This document shows positions 6,435 through 11,889 of a stretch of DNA of 11,889 nucleotides, one piece after another. The notes beneath the pieces were generated by a model. It had not been told where the DNA came from, made no database searches, and saw nothing but the letters and a program-made list of their open reading frames with translations. The DNA is taken from the NCBI GenBank assembly GCA_036502965.1, contig DASXXT010000089.1, forward strand, positions 1 through 11,889. Reading direction: 5' to 3'. A program made the translations under genes and the position numbers. Within the stretch, counting starts at the first letter, position 1; each line of letters begins with the position of its first letter. Origin of the DNA: Roseiarcus sp036502965 (GTDB lineage Bacteria > Pseudomonadota > Alphaproteobacteria > Rhizobiales > Beijerinckiaceae).

Positions 6435-7049
6435 TCATTGCGCCAGTTCCTTCAAACCAGCGCGAACGAGCGTGGCGGTCTCGGCCTGCGGTCCGAGCTG
6501 AGCGGAAATTCTGGCCACGGCGGCGGCGGCCTGCGGATGGGCGTAGCCGAGCCCAACGAGGGCGAGGATGGCGTCCTCGGCGGCCTTGGCGAGTCGAGGC
6601 GCGCGCTCGAGACCTGCTTCCGCATGGGCGAAATCGGCGCCGGCGAGCGCCGGCGCCTTGTCCTTGAGCTCGAGCACTAGGCGCGCGGCCAGCTTCGGAC
6701 CCACCCCCGGCGCGCGCGCCATCATCGCTTTGTCCTGCCTTGCGACCGCCGCGCTCAAAGCTTCCGCCGACAGGGCGCCGAGAATCCCGAGCGCAACCTT
6801 GGCGCCGACCCCCTGCACGCTCTGCAGCAAGCGAAACCAATCGCGCTCGCCCGCGGTGACGAATCCGTAAAGTCTGATCGCGTCTTCGCGCACGTGCGTC
6901 TCGATGAGCAGCTCTGTGGGCTCGCCGGGCGCGGGCAGCGCGCGCAGGGTGCGGGCCGAAGCGGAGACGAGATAGCCCACGCCGTTGACGTCGAGGATCA
7001 GGGTCTCTTCGTCCGCACTGTCGATGACGCCCTTGAGTTTGCCGATCAT
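6435..7049 (-). CDS. ruvA: Holliday junction-binding protein RuvA
   Basis: Tetrameric four-way-junction binding protein that loads RuvB. The protein is 204 aa, the usual length. Residues 1-65 form the OB-fold domain (MIGKLKGVIDSADEETLILDVNGVGYLV; THVREDAIRLYGFVTAGERDWFRLL). The two helix-hairpin-helix motifs are LQSVQGVGAKVALGIL and RAPGVGPKLAARLVLELKDK. The flexible linker is alanine-rich, and the C-terminal RuvB-binding domain is AKAAEDAILALVGLGYAHPQAAAAVARI. ATG at 7049 is fixed by the MIGKLKG start and by the ATGA overlap with the ruvC stop; the frame upstream of it lies inside ruvC and is not conserved. It is translationally coupled to ruvC and followed by the AbrB-like gene instead of ruvB. 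Confidence 0.96.
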   Translation of the reverse strand: MIGKLKGVIDSADEETLILDVNGVGYLVSASARTLRALPAPGEPTELLIETHVREDAIRLYGFVTAGERDWFRLLQSVQGVGAKVALGILGALSAEALSAAVARQDKAMMARAPGVGPKLAARLVLELKDKAPALAGADFAHAEAGLERAPRLAKAAEDAILALVGLGYAHPQAAAAVARISAQLGPQAETATLVRAGLKELAQ

Positions 7050-7549
7050 GCCACGCCTCGCGCGCGCGCTGCGCGATGCTGGGCGTGGCAAATGGCGACG
7101 GCGAGTGCGTCGGCGGCGTCCGTAGTCGACGCGGTCGAGGCGGGCAACAGCATCCGGACCATCATCGCCACCTGCCGTTTTTCCGCGTGCCCGACGCCGA
7201 CGACCGTCTTCTTGATGAGGTTCGCGGCGTATTCCGCCACAGGCAGGCCGGTCAGCGCCAATGTCGCAAGCGCCACGCCACGCGCCTGGCCGAGTTTCAG
7301 CGCCGATTGCGGATCGCGGTTGATGAATGTCTCCTCGACCGCGGCCTCATGCGGCCCCTCGCGTTCGACCAATCCGGTCAGCAAGCGATGGATCGCCGCC
7401 AGGCGCTCGGCGAGCGAGGTTGCGGAGTCGGTCTGGATCGAGCCGCAGCCGATGAAGATCAGCCGAGAACCGGCGGCCTCGATCACGCCCCAGCCAGTCG
7501 TACGCAGGCCGGGATCGACGCCAAGGATGCGAATCGCGCCGATGGTCAT
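7046..7549 (-). CDS. ruvC: Crossover junction endodeoxyribonuclease RuvC
   Basis: Holliday junction resolvase of the RNase H fold, cutting symmetrically in RuvAB-bound junctions. The protein is 167 aa. The four catalytic acids are visible: D12 (ILGVDPGLRTTGWG), E72 (AAVEETF), and D144 and D147 (TTDAADALAVAICH). The conserved NRDPQSALKLGQARGVA, EYAANLIKKTVVGVGHAEKRQVAMMV confirms the family. ATG at 7549 places D12 at the usual distance; no clear Shine-Dalgarno precedes it. It is the first gene of the leftward ruv operon, diverging from rnhB across a 195-bp region, and its last four bases (ATGA) contain the ruvA start. Confidence 0.96.
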   Translation of the reverse strand: MTIGAIRILGVDPGLRTTGWGVIEAAGSRLIFIGCGSIQTDSATSLAERLAAIHRLLTGLVEREGPHEAAVEETFINRDPQSALKLGQARGVALATLALTGLPVAEYAANLIKKTVVGVGHAEKRQVAMMVRMLLPASTASTTDAADALAVAICHAQHRAARARGVA

Positions 7550-7744
7550 GGCTAAGGCTGATATACGAATTCACGCGCCAGCGCATTTTAGCGCGTGCGG
7601 GTCAAGGCATTTCGATTTACCCGCGCTTTCGCGGACGGCAGCGAATCGTGTCTCTTTCCACCGGCATTTCCGTTCCCCGCCCTGGCTCGCCCGCCGCGGC
7701 TGCGATAGCTTGCCGACGAACCGGCGTGATTCTCGAGGAGCGGC
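7550..7744. promoter_or_regulatory. Divergent ruvC/rnhB control region with inverted repeats and GANTC sites
   Basis: 195 bp that must carry the promoters of both the ruv operon and rnhB. CACGCGC (7572-7578) and GCGCGTG (7591-7597) make a perfect 7-bp inverted repeat 23 bp upstream of ruvC; its spacer holds the A/T-rich core ATTTTA. CCGCG-CTTT-CGCGG (7621-7634) is a second small hairpin. On the ruvC strand TTGACC (7605-7600) resembles a -35 box, but no good -10 lies at the right distance. GANTC, the CcrM target, occurs at 7643-7647 and 7728-7732, with another at 7531-7535 just inside ruvC. The rnhB ribosome site GAGGAG (7735-7740) lies at the right end. No match to the alphaproteobacterial SOS box GTTC-N7-GTTC was found. 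Confidence 0.5.
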
Positions 7745-8401
7745 GTGAAGAACGCAAAGAAAAAGGTCCCTCCGTCGCCGCTTCCCCAAGCGATCACGCC
7801 CCATTTCGACTTCGAGCGCGAGGCGTTCTCAAACGGCCATCGATGGGTCGCCGGCGTCGATGAGGTCGGGCGGGGCCCGCTGGCCGGGCCAGTCGGAGTG
7901 GCCGCCGTCATTCTCGATCCCGATGATCTGCCCGGGGGGCTCGACGATTCGAAGGTTCTCCTCGCGCCCGCGCGCGAATCCTTGTGCGAAATCATCTTCG
8001 CCAAGGCGCTGAGCGTCTCTGTCGCTTTCGCCAGCGTCGAGGAAATCGACCTCTTCAACATCCGCGGCGCGGTGCTTCGGGCGATGGCGCGAGCGGTGGC
8101 GGCCTTGAGCCTGCGTCCACACTTCGCGCTGATCGACGGACGCGATTTGCCGGACGGCCTTATCTGTCCGGCGCGCCCGATCATCGACGGGGATGCGCTC
8201 TCGATGTCGATCGCCGCCGCCTCGATTGTCGCCAAGACGATGCGCGACGCGCTGATGCGCAATCTCGGCCGTGACTATCCGCATTACGGTTTCGCCGAGC
8301 ACGTCGGCTATGCGACCGTCGGGCACCGCCGCGCGCTCGCCTCCGCGGGCCCGTGTCCCTATCACCGGCGTTCGTTCCGGCTCGAGCCAGAAGAAGAATG
8401 A
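7745..8401 (+). CDS. rnhB: Ribonuclease HII
   Basis: Cleaves the RNA strand of RNA-DNA hybrids and nicks at single ribonucleotides left in DNA. The protein is 218 aa. Catalytic acids are visible: D39 and E40 in GVDEVGRGPLAGPV, D131 in ALIDGRDL and D168 in VAKTMRDALM. Other family motifs are LDDSK (67-70), INR-like EEIDLFNIRGAVLRAM, GDALSMSIAAASIVAK, and YPHYGFAEHVGYATVGHRRAL. GTG at 7745 is supported by GAGGAG 4 nt upstream. The first 25 residues (KNAKKKVPPSP) are lysine- and proline-rich and lie outside the conserved domain. It is divergent from ruvC and is followed at about 180 bp by ccrM on the same strand. The distance and the A/T-rich spacer suggest that ccrM has its own promoter. Confidence 0.95.
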   Translation: MKNAKKKVPPSPLPQAITPHFDFEREAFSNGHRWVAGVDEVGRGPLAGPVGVAAVILDPDDLPGGLDDSKVLLAPARESLCEIIFAKALSVSVAFASVEEIDLFNIRGAVLRAMARAVAALSLRPHFALIDGRDLPDGLICPARPIIDGDALSMSIAAASIVAKTMRDALMRNLGRDYPHYGFAEHVGYATVGHRRALASAGPCPYHRRSFRLEPEEE

Positions 8402-8418
8402 CCAGCGGACCAAAAAGG

Positions 8419-8435
8419 TTTCAAAAGGGTTGAAA
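8419..8435. repeat. Small inverted repeat after rnhB
   Basis: TTTCAA (8419-8424), AAGGG, TTGAAA (8430-8435) form a perfect 6-bp dyad in an A/T-rich island of an otherwise GC-rich region. It begins 17 nt after the rnhB stop. It has no T-run after it, so it is weak as a terminator; it may be an operator upstream of ccrM. Confidence 0.35.
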
Positions 8436-8513
8436 TCGAATATCCTTTAGAACGACTTACGCCGTACGAAAACGACACAGCGGCATGGCCGACGGCATAA
8501 CCGGACCTTTACT

Positions 8514-8528
8514 TTAAACCGAGCATAA
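8514..8528 (+). promoter_or_regulatory. Candidate CtrA-binding box upstream of ccrM
   Basis: TTAA-ACCGAGC-ATAA matches the CtrA consensus TTAA-N7-TTAA at seven of eight half-site bases with exact spacing. It lies 50 nt upstream of the ATG at 8579 used here for ccrM. CtrA is known to activate ccrM late in the Caulobacter cell cycle, and the site is rare-looking in this GC-rich context. If CtrA overlaps the -35 as usual, transcription would begin near 8555, which would exclude the TTG at 8546 as start. Binding itself is inferred. Confidence 0.5.
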
Positions 8529-8578
8529 ACGACGCGCCGGCTCGATTGATCTGGCTCATGCGTCGAGTGGTTGCGTTG

Positions 8579-9781
8579 ATGCGTATCGCGCGTGCCGGAG
8601 CGTTCCGCCTCCCCGCCCAGATTCAGGTTTCGCGTACTGGGACCGGCGAGGCGAAACGCCCGGCCGCAATCCTTGAGGCGCTCGGCAAGGAGGGCCTCGC
8701 TCCCCGCGATGCGATCCTCGTCGGCGACTGCGTCGCGGAAATGATGAGGCTTCCTCCAGCCTCGGTTGATCTCGTCTTCGCCGATCCTCCTTACAACCTG
8801 CAGCTCGAAGGCGCGTTGTCGCGTCCCGACCAGAGCCTGGTCGACGGGGTCGACGATTCCTGGGACAAGTTCGCCGATTTCGGCGAATACGACGCCTTCA
8901 CGCGCGATTGGCTGACCGCCGTCAGGCGGCTGATGAAGCCCGCCGCCACGATCGTGGTCATCGGCTCCTACCACAATATCTTCCGTGTCGGCGCCCTCCT
9001 GCAGGATCTCGGCTTCTGGATCCTCAACGACATCGTCTGGCGCAAAGCCAACCCAATGCCGAATTTCCGCGGCCGTCGGTTCACCAACGCCCACGAGACG
9101 ATGATCTGGGCGGCGCGCGGCCCCGAGACCAAGGCCTATACGTTCAATTACGAGACCTTGAAGGCCGGCAACGAGGACGTGCAGGTCCGCTCCGACTGGT
9201 TTTTGCCGATCTGCACCGGCGCGGAGCGGCTCAAGGACGAACGGGGGCGAAAGGCCCACCCGACGCAAAAGCCCGAAGCGCTGCTCACGCGGGTGCTGGT
9301 GGCCGCCTCCAACGCCGGCGATCTGGTGCTCGATCCGTTTTTTGGCTCCGGGACCACCGGAGTCGCTGCGCGGCGGCTGGGCCGCTCGTTCATCGGCATC
9401 GAGCGGGATCCGGCTTACGCCGAAGCGGCGCGCCAGCGGATCGACGCGGTCGAGCCGTTGCCCGAACAGGCGCTCGCGATCGCGCCGACCCGCCGCAGCG
9501 AGCCGCGCGTGGCTTTTTCAAGCGTCGTTGAAGCAGGGCTGGCGCGCCCGGGCGAACGGCTGGTCGACGCAGGACGCCGCCACAGCGCTCTGGTGCGGGC
9601 CGATGGCGCGCTCGCCGCAGGCCCCGCTGTCGGCTCGATCCACAAGATCGGCGCGCTGGTGCAAGGGCTGCCCGCCTGTAACGGCTGGACCTTCTGGCAT
9701 GTCGAGCGCGCGGGGCGATTGGCTCCGATCGACGAACTGCGCGCCGCCATGCGCGAGGCGATGCGCGAAGCGGCGGAATAG
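8579..9781 (+). CDS. ccrM: Cell-cycle-regulated adenine DNA methyltransferase CcrM (GANTC)
   Basis: Beta-class N6-adenine methyltransferase, expected to methylate GANTC after replication and so time cell-cycle genes. With ATG 8579 it is 400 aa. The catalytic motif DPPYNLQLEG is at about residue 69 and the AdoMet motif LDPFFGSGTTG at about 252-262. Between them lie GSYHNIFRVG, LQDLGFWILNDIVWRKANPMPNF, RFTNAHETMIWA, RSDWFLPICTG and KAHPTQKPEALL, all near-identical to Caulobacter and rhizobial CcrM. The C-terminal DNA-binding domain (about residues 300-400: EPRVAFSSVVEAGLARPGE, SIHKIGALVQGLPACNGWTFWHVE, APIDELR) is complete. The N-terminus is roughly 30-45 residues longer than Caulobacter CcrM. 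In-frame starts TTG 8546 and ATG 8558 are alternatives; 8579 was preferred because it has a weak GAGTGG 8 nt upstream and fits the candidate CtrA box. No GANTC was found between rnhB and the start. Confidence 0.95.
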   Translation: MRIARAGAFRLPAQIQVSRTGTGEAKRPAAILEALGKEGLAPRDAILVGDCVAEMMRLPPASVDLVFADPPYNLQLEGALSRPDQSLVDGVDDSWDKFADFGEYDAFTRDWLTAVRRLMKPAATIVVIGSYHNIFRVGALLQDLGFWILNDIVWRKANPMPNFRGRRFTNAHETMIWAARGPETKAYTFNYETLKAGNEDVQVRSDWFLPICTGAERLKDERGRKAHPTQKPEALLTRVLVAASNAGDLVLDPFFGSGTTGVAARRLGRSFIGIERDPAYAEAARQRIDAVEPLPEQALAIAPTRRSEPRVAFSSVVEAGLARPGERLVDAGRRHSALVRADGALAAGPAVGSIHKIGALVQGLPACNGWTFWHVERAGRLAPIDELRAAMREAMREAAE

Positions 9782-9818
9782 GCGTTAGCCGTCGCGCTCA
9801 AGCAGGGATTTCGCAAAA

Positions 9819-9870
9819 GGGCGGACTCCGGACCTACAGCCGTCTGCAGGGAAGGGCAGGAAGTCCGCCC
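9819..9870. terminator. Long-arm inverted repeat between convergent ccrM and adenylate cyclase
   Basis: GGGCGGACT (9819-9827) and AGTCCGCCC (9862-9870) are perfect 9-bp arms around a 34-nt loop, extendable by two pairs past one bulge. The loop holds a smaller CTGC/GCAG pairing (9844-9847, 9856-9859). Two more 5-bp pairings, CGAAG/CTTCG (9870-9891) and CGTCC/GGACG (9879-9900), follow but compete with each other. The structure sits in the 124-bp spacer where both genes end, so a bidirectional terminator or transcript-end stabiliser is the simplest reading. No T-run follows on either strand, so Rho-independent termination is not assured. A GACTC (GANTC) site lies in the left arm at 9824-9828. 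Confidence 0.5.
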
Positions 9871-9905
9871 GAAGCAGTCGTCCGGTCTTCGAACAGGACG
9901 AGACT

Positions 9906-11792
9906 TCACTCCTCCGGCAGCCCCGCCTTGCGGAGGCCGTCGACCAGCGCCGGAATTTGCCGATGGAGTGGAATGACCGACTTTATCGAGGTCATGTGGG
10001 GGTTGAGATGGATGGCCTCCGCCAGTTCCGCTCGAGCTTCCTTGTCTTGTCCGCTTAACGCGTAGGCGGCGGCCAGCACCTCGTGGGGAAAATAGGTCTT
10101 GAAATTGTCGCCGATGGCGCGATGCTCTTCGTCAATGGCTTGGGCGTATCTACCGAGGCCGAGATCGGCTCGGCCGTTAATGAATTCCCACAGGCCGAGC
10201 TGAGGGTCGCGCGGACTGAGACGCATCGCCTGTTCGATGTCCGATTTGGCCTTGTCGTAGGCGCCTTCCGCAGTATGCACGACTGCCAGCGCGGCATAGA
10301 GCGGGGCCAAATTTGGGTTGTGTGGCAGCGCGGCCTCCACAACGGGTTTCGCTTCTGCGAACCGGCCTGTGATTGTTAGGTAAAGTCCCTTCGCGTAGGC
10401 CGCCATACCATTCCCTGGATCGACCGCAAGCGCCCGGTCCGCGGGACGAATCACCAACGCGTCATAATCTGCTCCCGGCTCGGTCCAGCCGTAGACGTAA
10501 TCCCGATAGTGGCAATATGCGACACCCGCGTAGGCGTCAGCATTGCCCGGATCGAGTTCGACGGCCCGCGTAAGCGCATCACACGCCTGCTGTGTCGGGT
10601 TGCGGTCTTGGCCCTGCCAGAGCAGAGCCCAGCCCCGCATCGTGAGGTCGACCGCGTCGAGATTTTGGAGGCGCGGCCGGCGGCTCTCGGCGTTGGCCAA
10701 CTCCACCCGGAGGTTGTTGGCTATTCGCGCCACGACCTCATCCTGCAGCTTGAACAGATCGGCGAAATCTTCCTCGAATCGGTCCGCCCACAGGTGCGCG
10801 CCGGACTCGGCGTCGATGAGCTGCGCGTTGACGCGCACCCGGTTCTGGTCGCGCTGAACCGAACCTTCGAGCACGTAGCGAACACCGAGCTCCTTGCCGA
10901 TCTCTTTGGCGTCGACACTTCTGCCCTTGTAGGTGAAGGCGGTGTTGCGGGCGATGACGAAGCTGTCGCGGATGCGCGACAGTTCGGTGGTAAGGTTCTC
11001 GGTGACGCCGTCGGCAAAATAGTCCTGAGCGGGATCGCCGGAGAGATTGGCGAACGGGAGGACCACGATCGAAAGATGCCCGGCTTGCGCCGGTTTCACG
11101 CTGTGGCCTGCGAGGACAAACCAGCCACCGGCGGCGGCCAGAAGCAGAAGAGAGGCGATGGCGGCGGCGAGCGCGGGCCAACGCGACGACCAAGCGCTTA
11201 TCCTCGGTGCGAGCGTCTCCGGCTTGACCGTACCGCTCGCCGCCGTCGCGGGCTTCGCTTGCGACGGCTTGCCGACTTCGAGCGAATAGACGTGGACCGG
11301 TTCGGCGATATTCTTGAGCTGGGTCGCTCCGAGATCGCTGACCTTGAGATCGAGCCGTCCTTTGACCAGCCAGTAGGCTTGCTGTGAAAGGCAGATGTCG
11401 CCGGGTTTGGCGATCGCTTGTAGCCGCGCGGCGATATTGACCCCGTCGCCCATGAGGTCGCCGTCGCTTTCCTCGACGACGTCGCCGAGGTGGATGCCGA
11501 GGCGAAACTCGATGCGCTTGTCAGGCGCAACCTCAGCGTTGCGCTCGACCATCGCCCTTTGGACTTCAATGGCGCAGTTGACTGCGTCGACGACACTCCG
11601 AAACTCGACAATTGCGCCATCGCCCGTGCGCTTGACGACTCGACCGTGGTGCACGGCGATGGTCGGATCGATGAGGTCGCTTCGAAGCGCCCGCAGCCGC
11701 GCTAGAATCCGGTCCTCGTCGGCTCCGGTGAGCCGCGAATAGCCGACGACGTCGGACACCAGGATCGCGGCCAGTTTCCGGGTCTCGCTCAC
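9906..11792 (-). CDS. Membrane-anchored class III adenylate cyclase with TolB-like and TPR regions
   Basis: Makes cAMP from ATP. The protein is 628 aa. The class III catalytic domain covers about residues 5-175: metal-binding D14 (LVSDVVGYS) and D58 (KRTGDG), adenine-contacting K54 and D112, and transition-state N119 and R123 (GVNIAARL). The spacings between D112, N119 and R123 are canonical, so the enzyme should be active and prefer ATP. A linker leads to one membrane helix at about 207-228 (PALAAAIASLLLLAAAGGWFVL). Then comes a TolB/FlgO-like domain (about 238-365: IVVLPFANLSGDPAQDYFADGVTENLTTEL; YVLEGSVQRDQNRVRVNAQLIDA) and TPR-like repeats (about 375-600: AVELDPGNADAYAGVAY; ALAVDPGNGMAAYAKG; AMRLSPRDPQL). 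Arginines before the helix suggest the cyclase is cytoplasmic and the TolB/TPR half periplasmic. The start is GTG 11792, as an in-frame stop lies 24 nt upstream. No Shine-Dalgarno is clear; the GTG overlaps another frame's TGA. The sensed signal is unknown. Confidence 0.93.
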   Translation of the reverse strand: MSETRKLAAILVSDVVGYSRLTGADEDRILARLRALRSDLIDPTIAVHHGRVVKRTGDGAIVEFRSVVDAVNCAIEVQRAMVERNAEVAPDKRIEFRLGIHLGDVVEESDGDLMGDGVNIAARLQAIAKPGDICLSQQAYWLVKGRLDLKVSDLGATQLKNIAEPVHVYSLEVGKPSQAKPATAASGTVKPETLAPRISAWSSRWPALAAAIASLLLLAAAGGWFVLAGHSVKPAQAGHLSIVVLPFANLSGDPAQDYFADGVTENLTTELSRIRDSFVIARNTAFTYKGRSVDAKEIGKELGVRYVLEGSVQRDQNRVRVNAQLIDAESGAHLWADRFEEDFADLFKLQDEVVARIANNLRVELANAESRRPRLQNLDAVDLTMRGWALLWQGQDRNPTQQACDALTRAVELDPGNADAYAGVAYCHYRDYVYGWTEPGADYDALVIRPADRALAVDPGNGMAAYAKGLYLTITGRFAEAKPVVEAALPHNPNLAPLYAALAVVHTAEGAYDKAKSDIEQAMRLSPRDPQLGLWEFINGRADLGLGRYAQAIDEEHRAIGDNFKTYFPHEVLAAAYALSGQDKEARAELAEAIHLNPHMTSIKSVIPLHRQIPALVDGLRKAGLPEE

Positions 11793-11889
11793 GGCGCTAG
11801 TGCCGAAGCCAGATCACCGGTCGCAGGTGGCATTGGCATGGCTGCACTTCCATGCTGCACGGGAAGGGACGTGGAAGCGGGAGTGCAGC
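11789..11889 (-). other. Reading frame open at the right edge, ending in a GTGA overlap with the cyclase start
   Basis: On the minus strand a frame is open from the window edge down to a TGA at 11791-11789, which overlaps the cyclase GTG (11792-11790) as GTGA. Its tail reads GSAMPMPPATGDLASALAP. It may be the 3' end of an upstream gene, a short leader peptide from ATG at 11839 or 11833, or chance; 33 codons without a stop is not significant in GC-rich DNA. The GTGA arrangement and the missing Shine-Dalgarno of the cyclase are the only support for coupling. Confidence 0.25.
11841..11889. repeat. GCTGCAC direct and inverted repeats upstream of the cyclase
   Basis: GCTGCAC occurs at 11841-11847 and 11854-11860, 13 bp apart start to start, and its complement GTGCAGC occurs at 11883-11889, the last bases of the window. 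This lies 49-97 bp upstream of the cyclase start, where an operator could be. The third copy is cut off from its context by the window edge. Confidence 0.35.

Noticed and set aside
7719..7733. Possible SOS (LexA) box GAAC-N7-ATTC near ruvC/rnhB
   Set aside because: The alphaproteobacterial box is a GTTC-N7-GTTC direct repeat; the second half here does not match, so it was not called.
6894..7748. Plus-strand open frame of 284 codons opposite ruvA/ruvC
   Set aside because: It spans the reverse of two conserved genes and their junction; composition is Ala/Arg/Ser-rich shadow sequence.
8447..9268. Minus-strand open frame of 273 codons opposite ccrM
   Set aside because: ccrM is near-identical to known family motifs on the plus strand; the antisense product shows no domain.
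10509..11387. Plus-strand open frame of 292 codons opposite the adenylate cyclase
   Set aside because: Shadow of the cyclase/TolB-like coding strand; no independent start signal or motif.

Overview
The window looks like a chromosomal segment from a GC-rich alphaproteobacterium, most likely Hyphomicrobiales (a rhizobial, Beijerinckiaceae or Methylocystaceae-like lineage). The grounds are a CcrM-type GANTC methyltransferase, an alphaproteobacterial-type RuvC/RuvA/RuvB/XerD set, a class III adenylate cyclase fused to TolB-like and TPR regions, frequent GTG starts and long antisense shadow frames. Genus is inference. No rRNA, tRNA, CRISPR array or insertion sequence was found. Genes are tightly packed and no gene-free stretch exceeds about 200 bases.

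Left part (1-3587): a dipeptide ABC transporter read leftward, with the binding protein DppA (complete) followed by the permease DppB (cut by the window edge). A terminator-like hairpin separates them. Divergent from dppA, across about 190 bp, is a Rieske non-heme iron oxygenase of the glycine-betaine/stachydrine demethylase type. Its stop codon shares a CTAG with the stop of the convergent xerD.

Middle (3584-7549): a leftward recombination operon, transcribed ruvC, ruvA, AbrB-type small protein, multi-spanning membrane protein, ruvB, xerD. RuvA and RuvB branch-migrate Holliday junctions, RuvC cuts them and XerD helps resolve chromosome dimers. ruvC/ruvA overlap by ATGA, and ruvB starts on a GTG one base after the membrane gene's stop. 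The unusual part is the AbrB-type/membrane pair set between ruvA and ruvB: a toxin-antitoxin-like DNA-binding protein with no adjacent toxin, followed by a membrane protein I cannot name.

Right-middle (7745-9781): RNase HII (rnhB) and the cell-cycle DNA methyltransferase ccrM, both rightward. A plausible CtrA-binding box (TTAA-N7-ATAA) lies just upstream of ccrM. Together with ruvCAB and xerD this makes a block of chromosome-maintenance genes.

Right end (9782-11889): a structured convergent spacer, then a leftward membrane-anchored class III adenylate cyclase with all canonical catalytic residues and a probably extracytoplasmic TolB-like/TPR sensory half. Its GTG start overlaps, by GTGA, the end of a reading frame still open at the window edge.

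Most of the window is conserved core content. The least explained items are the AbrB/membrane pair inside the ruv operon, the candidate CtrA box before ccrM, the hairpin between dppA and dppB, and the pairing of a peptide transporter with a betaine-type demethylase.
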